Shown: positions 7,138 to 10,867 of the stretch, piece after piece
How positions within the stretch are numbered: the stretch's first letter is position 1
Layout of the letters: each line of letters begins with the position of its first letter
Assembly: GCA_913009925.1 (NCBI GenBank)
Contig: CAJVWY010000023.1
Coordinates: 1 to 10,867 of the forward strand
Direction: 5' to 3'
DNA from: an uncultured bacterium
GTDB taxonomy: Bacteria > Actinomycetota > Thermoleophilia > BMS3ABIN01
DNA length: 10,867 bases
The notes under the pieces: generated by a model
Told to the model about the DNA's origin: nothing
Seen by the model: only the letters and a program-made list of their open reading frames with translations
The model's database searches: none
Made by a program: the position numbers and the translations under genes

Positions 7138-8189
7138 TGCAAGTGACAGCACTCCCGGTTAATATCGATTCACTGCTCGTCACCTACCAGCCCAACGTCC
7201 GCTATCTTACCGGTTTCACCGGCTCCTGTGGATGCGTACTCATCACCCGGCGCCGCCGGTATTTCTTCACCGATTTCCGTTACCAGGACCAGGCGGCAAA
7301 AGAGGTGAAAGATCACGAAGTCCTTATCGTAAAGGGAGGTCTGCTTCAGGGAATGTGCCGTTTCGTCAGGAAGAGACGGCTGAAGCTCGGCGAGCTTGGC
7401 GTGGAATACTCCCGGGTGAGTCACCATGATTTCCTGCTTCTGAGGCGCAACCTGAAAGGCAGCAAGTTGCGCGATTCCGGTGGAACCATAGAGAAGCAAC
7501 GGCAGGTAAAGCGCAGGTCCGAGGTCGACCGAATACGCAGGGCATCGCGCATCGCCGATGCGGCCCTGGAGAAGCTCAGGTGGTACAAGGTGACCGGCAG
7601 GACTGAGAAGGAGGTCGCCTGGCTGCTGGAGTCAGCCATGCGGAAGGGTGGGAGCGGTCCCCTTCCCTTCGAGATAATCGTCGCCTCCGGTCCCCGCTCG
7701 GCCATGCCCCATGGCATAGCCGGCGACAGGATGATAAACAGGGAGGAGCTGGTGGTTATCGATCTGGGCGCCACTGTGGAAGGCTACTGTTGCGATATAA
7801 CCAGGACCTTCGCCACCGGCAGGCTCTCACCCAGGCAGGAAAAGATCTACCGGACGGTGATGGATGCGCAGGAGATGGCCATAGAGGCGGCAAAGCCGGG
7901 CGCTTGCTGCGCCGCGGTCGACAAAGCAGCCCGGGACAGCATAGCTGCCGCCGGCTTCGGTGAGGCCTTCGGCCATTCGCTGGGACACGGCGTGGGCCTG
8001 GAGGCGCACGAAGGGCCGGTGCTGGCGCCCGGATCAAGGGACACCCTGGCGGCCGGCATGACCGTCACCATCGAACCCGGCATTTACACCGGCCGCACCG
8101 GCGTGCGCATCGAGGATACGGTGCTGGTAAACAGCACCGGTGCTGAACTCCTCACCGGATTTTCCCGCAAGTTGCTGACGCTGAAATAA
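7131..8189 (+). CDS. Xaa-Pro aminopeptidase family protein (M24B)
   Basis: M24B peptidases remove N-terminal residues ahead of proline with a two-metal centre. The N-terminal creatinase-like domain is recognisable from 'NVRYLTGFTGSCG' (22-34). The C-terminal pita-bread domain shows all five metal ligands: Asp211 and Asp222 (IDLGATVEGYCCD), His286 (GHGVGLEAHE), Glu315 (IEPGIY) and Glu328 (VRIED). The substrate-binding His293 is also present. Length (352 aa) is usual for bacterial PepQ/PepP-like proteins that follow aro genes. ATG 7131 overlaps the aroQ stop by four bases. In many Gram-positive genomes efp comes next; here the operon ends and meets convergent genes after 27 bases, with no efp. 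Prolidase versus aminopeptidase activity cannot be told. Confidence 0.93.
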   Translation: MTVQVTALPVNIDSLLVTYQPNVRYLTGFTGSCGCVLITRRRRYFFTDFRYQDQAAKEVKDHEVLIVKGGLLQGMCRFVRKRRLKLGELGVEYSRVSHHDFLLLRRNLKGSKLRDSGGTIEKQRQVKRRSEVDRIRRASRIADAALEKLRWYKVTGRTEKEVAWLLESAMRKGGSGPLPFEIIVASGPRSAMPHGIAGDRMINREELVVIDLGATVEGYCCDITRTFATGRLSPRQEKIYRTVMDAQEMAIEAAKPGACCAAVDKAARDSIAAAGFGEAFGHSLGHGVGLEAHEGPVLAPGSRDTLAAGMTVTIEPGIYTGRTGVRIEDTVLVNSTGAELLTGFSRKLLTLK

Positions 8190-8216
8190 CCTGAGGGGAT
8201 AAAGGCGATAGCGACA

Positions 8217-8993
8217 TCAGGGGTGGGGACCGGGGTATGAATAAACAGCGCCACAGGGGTCCTGCGCTGTCGCATAGATAGTTGAATCGAAACTGGTTAC
8301 CGTCGGGCTGATCAGATAGCGGAATACGAATGGAGAATAACTGCCGGCGGGAATATCGGCTACCCATGGGGAGGAGTCCAGGAACAACACGCCGTTGGTG
8401 TTATGGGCGTCGATAATAGTAACCTGAAACGCATCAGTACTGCCATAATCACTGATACGATACTCGACCGACAGCAGACCGGCGATATAGTCGTCATAAG
8501 TTCCCCAGAATGATTCAACCTGGCTTAGCGACAGGTTCGGCTTGCCGCCATGGAGGGTGTCGAAACCGGCTTCGCCGCTTGTCGAACTGTAACCGTCCGC
8601 TGTTGTTGAACTGACCAGAAAATACACGGTTGTTCCGGAGGCAAGACCCGTAATCTGGACACTGTGGCTATTTACCGGATTCGAATCGGACAGGGTCGTG
8701 AAGGGCCCACCGGGCGCGTAGGACCATTGGACTACACTGTCGGCGGGCAGGTTGGTCTCCCAGGAAACAGTAGCGCCGTAACAGGCAGCAATCGTGTTGA
8801 CATTCGAGATAATCGGCTGCCCCGGGACCTGGAATGTATCAGCCGCAGAAAAATAGTTACCGGTGCTGGCTGCCTGCCCGGAGAATGCGGCTTTCGTCAC
8901 AAATATGTCTTCATTGGTTTCAATCATCAGCAATGAGATGAGGGCGATTATAGCCACCAGGCTTTGAATTATCAGCTTGTTTCTAAATGACAT
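8217..8993 (-). CDS. Secreted fibronectin-III-like protein, probable SipW-type substrate
   Basis: The product (258 aa) starts with basic residues and a hydrophobic segment at about 7-24. Residues 35-54 (AAFSGQAASTGNYFSAADTF) resemble the processing region of the neighbouring TasA-like protein (AYFSDSAASTDNLFQAGT). A probable fibronectin type III domain follows at about 58-145, with the typical 'ATVSWETNLPADSVVQW' strand pair and 'ITGLASGTTVYFLV'. The C-terminal 110 residues look like a second beta-sandwich of unknown family. Two cysteines (in AACYG and DPCGA) could pair. A good AGGAG at 9003-9007, nine bases upstream, fixes the ATG. It follows the signal peptidase gene by 19 bases. Role as adhesin or fibre accessory protein is inference; I do not recognise a named family. 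Confidence 0.75.
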   Translation of the reverse strand: MSFRNKLIIQSLVAIIALISLLMIETNEDIFVTKAAFSGQAASTGNYFSAADTFQVPGQPIISNVNTIAACYGATVSWETNLPADSVVQWSYAPGGPFTTLSDSNPVNSHSVQITGLASGTTVYFLVSSTTADGYSSTSGEAGFDTLHGGKPNLSLSQVESFWGTYDDYIAGLLSVEYRISDYGSTDAFQVTIIDAHNTNGVLFLDSSPWVADIPAGSYSPFVFRYLISPTVTSFDSTIYATAQDPCGAVYSYPGPHP

Positions 8994-9012
8994 CGCCCTG
9001 TGCTCCTCATGA

Positions 9013-9576
9013 TCAGCTAACGAACCTCTCCCTGTTGATCCTGAATACCGTGCTGCTGATTTCGTAAGCGATGATTACCAGTCCGAGACTCACCAGTATC
9101 AGGAAACCGCTTCTGCCCCGCAGATAATGGCTGACATAACCGAGATATGGAATGTCAAAACTTTCCCTGCCCTTGACCTCTGATTCGTCGACCAGGCGGC
9201 CGTCAACATCGTTATTAGCGTCTCCTTTTGTCTGGAAAAACCTCGTCTGGTCCTTTTCGATGACACTGACCACCCGGTGGGTGGTCAAGGTCTGATCTGA
9301 AGACCGGGACCGGCTTAAATCAACCGGTGAGCTGAATGTGATTATGTCACCCTCACGTATCTGGTCTGGGTCCACCCTGGTGATGAAAACCACACTGCCG
9401 ACCTTGAGCTGTGGCTCCATGCTGCCGCTCAATACCATCAGTGGCTCGTAGTTACCGATGACCGGCATGTCTTTAAACGGCCTCGTCTGCATCATGAAGA
9501 TCGCGACCGACAACGATACCAACAGGCAAACTATGAAAATCAATGTCGCCTTGACCAGGAAAGTGATGACTCTCAA
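9013..9576 (-). CDS. sipW: SipW-type (ER-type) signal peptidase I
   Basis: This membrane serine protease removes signal peptides from exported proteins. Membrane segments are predicted at about residues 8-29 and 157-175. The catalytic serine is Ser52 in LSGSMEP. The second catalytic residue is His100 in THRVV, where ordinary bacterial enzymes have Lys; this marks the ER/archaeal/SipW class. The acidic box GDANNDVD (118-125) is also present. The start is TTG 9576, fixed by a strong GGAGG at 9584-9588, seven bases upstream. It sits between a TasA-like gene (22 bases upstream) and the fibronectin-like gene, matching the dedicated-peptidase arrangement of Bacillus tapA-sipW-tasA, though gene order differs. 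The symbol refers to class, not proven orthology. Confidence 0.92.
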   Translation of the reverse strand: MRVITFLVKATLIFIVCLLVSLSVAIFMMQTRPFKDMPVIGNYEPLMVLSGSMEPQLKVGSVVFITRVDPDQIREGDIITFSSPVDLSRSRSSDQTLTTHRVVSVIEKDQTRFFQTKGDANNDVDGRLVDESEVKGRESFDIPYLGYVSHYLRGRSGFLILVSLGLVIIAYEISSTVFRINRERFVS

Positions 9577-9583
9577 ATCCGTA

Positions 9584-9588
9584 CCTCC
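9584..9588 (-). promoter_or_regulatory. Ribosome binding site deciding the TTG start of the signal peptidase
   Basis: Read on the minus strand, AACGGAGGTACGGATTTG places a full GGAGG seven bases before TTG 9576. The next in-frame ATG lies inside the first membrane segment, so the TTG is the real start. Confidence 0.8.
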
Positions 9589-9598
9589 GTTGGATTAA

Positions 9599-10213
9599 CT
9601 ACCAACCCGGGTTCTCATACTGGGTAGCCGCGAAGTTGATATCGCCGGTAAAGCTGGACCCCTGATAGGCGTTGCCGGCGGTGGCGCTGACGCGGACATC
9701 CAGCCGGTAAACGGCCGCCCAGCCGGGCTCGAAAGCAACCGCCGCGGGCGGGGCCCATTCCAGTATGGTGTTCCCATTCGCCAGATTCGTTATGGGTGTC
9801 CAGTCGGTGATCAATCGGTCACCGGGCCCGGCAATGGTGTAACCGGCGGCGGCAAGCCCGGAGTAGTCGTATCCGGAAGACGGATGCAGGATGACCCTGA
9901 CCTCCAGTACATCGTCGAGAATGCCGCTGTCGAAACCATCTATCCAGGCGTGCCATTTCATGCCCATGTTGGGCGTACTGTCATTGACCACGGCAATGAA
10001 CGCAGTGGCGCTGTCGCCGGGTTTCATGTTTGTAGCATTGAACAACTGGTTGGTGAGTGTATCCGGGTCAGCGATACGGAAATCCATTGTCCCGGCCTGG
10101 AACAGGTTATCCGTACTGGCAGCGCTGTCGCTGAAATAGGCGGAGGTGCCCATACCTATCATTAATGCCGCCAGGCATACCAGAAGCAGGTTCATCACTA
10201 TTGTTCGTTTCAT
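9599..10213 (-). CDS. TasA/camelysin-like fibre protein with SipW-dependent signal peptide
   Basis: TasA/CalY-family proteins are exported, cut by SipW-type peptidases and assemble into extracellular fibres. From ATG 10213 (204 aa) the N-terminus is MKRT plus a hydrophobic run at 5-22. The class motif follows: GTSAYFSDSAASTDNLFQAGT (22-42; cleavage expected near the Ala-Tyr-Phe part). Further family traits are 'NMKPGDSATAFIAVVND' and the C-terminal 'GNAYQGSSF...FAATQ' strand. AGGGGA at 10218-10223 supports this ATG over an upstream in-frame GTG at 10234. There are no cysteines after the signal segment. It lies 22 bases before the signal peptidase gene. Whether it forms fibres or acts as a camelysin-like surface protein is open. 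Confidence 0.87.
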   Translation of the reverse strand: MKRTIVMNLLLVCLAALMIGMGTSAYFSDSAASTDNLFQAGTMDFRIADPDTLTNQLFNATNMKPGDSATAFIAVVNDSTPNMGMKWHAWIDGFDSGILDDVLEVRVILHPSSGYDYSGLAAAGYTIAGPGDRLITDWTPITNLANGNTILEWAPPAAVAFEPGWAAVYRLDVRVSATAGNAYQGSSFTGDINFAATQYENPGW

Positions 10214-10244
10214 ATCTTCCCCTGTTATACGCACGAGCCGATGA

Positions 10245-10266
10245 CTGTTTCATGTCCACGAAACAG
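10245..10266. promoter_or_regulatory. Small perfect inverted repeat upstream of the TasA-like gene
   Basis: CTGTTTC (10245-10251) and GAAACAG (10260-10266) form a perfect 7-base inverted repeat with an 8-base spacer, about 32 bases before the TasA-like ATG. It could be an operator or an mRNA hairpin. No convincing promoter is seen beside it, so the role is unknown. Confidence 0.3.
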
Positions 10267-10276
10267 ATGGTCACCT

Positions 10277-10321
10277 CCGGGCCGGCCCTTCAACCGCTCG
10301 ACGCGGTGAAGGCCGGCCCGG
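10277..10321 (-). terminator. Strong GC-rich intercistronic hairpin, terminator or processing element
   Basis: The left arm 10277-10297 and right arm 10303-10321 pair nearly perfectly (about 19 base pairs with two single-base bulges) around the loop TCGAC. The hairpin begins 13 bases after the stop of the upstream TasA-like gene. No U-rich tract follows on either strand, so a classical intrinsic terminator is not shown. A stabilising or attenuating hairpin, letting the first gene be expressed more than the downstream genes, is equally possible. Confidence 0.6.
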
Positions 10322-10334
10322 GAGTATAACTGGC

Positions 10335-10867
10335 TTAGACGTTCTCCGCCGGCCAGCCTGTATCTCCGGGAGCCCAGGTCTGCTGACCGTTGATCTTCAG
10401 TTTCATGGTCGCGGTCTGGCCCTGGTAAGTGTTGCCGGCATCCGTCCTCAGCTGCCACTTGATATGGAGGAAGAAGTACGGATTCGCAGGGGTGCCCCTG
10501 TCGGTAGTTACCCCGTTGGCCAAAACGCAGGGCAGATTGCCCGGCGCCGGCTCGGATCCGTCACAGTACCACGAGGTGTCATAGGCGTCGCGGGGAGCAG
10601 CGCTGTGAGCGTTGTCCCATTCAGCCAGGGACAGATGCCCGTCGGGGTTTCCGGCGTCACCTGGTCCACCGGTGTCATAGTCCGCTTTGAAGTAATCGAC
10701 GAAATACGCACCGGAGCCGACACTGGTATCATCGTTGTATTCGAGCATGTCGATCATGTCCGCCAGGCCGCAATTAACATTGGCGGTACAACCGGTCAAG
10801 GCGTTCGTGAGGGTGATCTTGGTGAGCAGGCTGTTGACGTCGATGCTGCCGGTGTTCTTGACGTGAA
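10335..10867 (-). CDS. TasA/camelysin-like protein, C-terminal part (cut by window end)
   Basis: The reading frame is open from the window edge to the TAA at 10335, giving about 177 residues; the N-terminus lies beyond 10867. The first residues visible read HVKNTGSIDVNSLLTKITL, the 'xKNTGS' strand common in TasA/camelysin-like proteins. The end, 'GNTYQGQTATMKLKINGQQ', parallels GNAYQG...Q of the neighbouring protein, so the two are probably paralogous. The middle carries an Asp-rich stretch with an EF-hand-like loop (NPDGHLSLAE) and four cysteines in two pairs (TGCTANVNC; WYC...LPC), absent from the neighbour. Being first of the visible genes and followed by a strong hairpin, it may be the major subunit; that is inference. 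Confidence 0.75.
   Translation of the reverse strand, partial: HVKNTGSIDVNSLLTKITLTNALTGCTANVNCGLADMIDMLEYNDDTSVGSGAYFVDYFKADYDTGGPGDAGNPDGHLSLAEWDNAHSAAPRDAYDTSWYCDGSEPAPGNLPCVLANGVTTDRGTPANPYFFLHIKWQLRTDAGNTYQGQTATMKLKINGQQTWAPGDTGWPAENV

Noticed and set aside
6909..7152. Reverse-strand open frames beginning MHCHSERSEG and MLSLALSFRAKRG
   Set aside because: They are read through the dispersed repeat and the antisense strand of aroQ and aroB, a well-known source of false hypothetical proteins.
8190..8221. Shared terminator between the convergent operons
   Set aside because: Only a five-base stem (CCTGA/TCAGG) with a 22-base loop and no T run; too weak to call.
9884..10165. Forward open frames opposite the TasA-like gene
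   Set aside because: No ribosome site or recognisable domain; the reverse-strand frame has the clear signal motif and family traits.
158..10867. tRNA, rRNA, CRISPR array, transposase or integrase, and riboswitch
   Set aside because: I looked on both strands and saw no cloverleaf, no regular direct repeats with spacers, no mobile-element protein and no riboswitch core.

Overview
The first 157 bases are not genomic. They are a low-complexity purine-rich run, a T10 spacer and an exact Illumina P5/TruSeq universal adapter. Genuine sequence starts at about 158, so this is the end of an assembled contig, probably metagenomic. The remainder is a moderately GC-rich bacterial chromosome segment. Several genes use TTG starts, and junctions in the shikimate operon overlap by 4 bases. 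An ER-type (SipW-like) signal peptidase with TasA/camelysin-like substrates, and a pilus operon whose last gene has lost most of PilP, both suggest a Gram-positive-type (monoderm) bacterium. A deep-branching actinobacterium or a Peptococcaceae-like Firmicute is my best guess. The sequence alone cannot settle the phylum.

Right-pointing block, 253-8189. First come four type IV pilus inner-membrane assembly genes: pilM, pilN, pilO and a short PilP-like protein. PilM is the actin-like cytoplasmic ring protein. PilN binds it through an N-terminal NLxP peptide, and PilN and PilO are bitopic coiled-coil partners. After a 106-base gap follows a shikimate-pathway cluster: aroC, aroK, aroB and aroQ, then an M24 Xaa-Pro-type aminopeptidase. 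Starts and stops in this cluster overlap, so the genes look translationally coupled. AroB, AroQ, AroK and AroC catalyse steps 2, 3, 5 and 7 of chorismate synthesis; aroE and aroA lie elsewhere. The aroQ/peptidase junction is built from a copy of the widespread short repeat whose reverse strand translates as 'CHSERSE..'.

Left-pointing block, 10867-8217. This is a compact surface-fibre locus. In transcription order it encodes the C-terminal part of a TasA/camelysin-like protein (cut by the window edge), a very strong GC hairpin, a second complete TasA-like protein, a SipW-type signal peptidase and a fibronectin-III-like secreted protein. That last protein carries a processing motif resembling the TasA-like one. 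The block reads as a self-contained export-and-processing cassette: two candidate fibre subunits, their dedicated peptidase and an accessory adhesive protein. The two blocks converge with only 27 bases between their stop codons.
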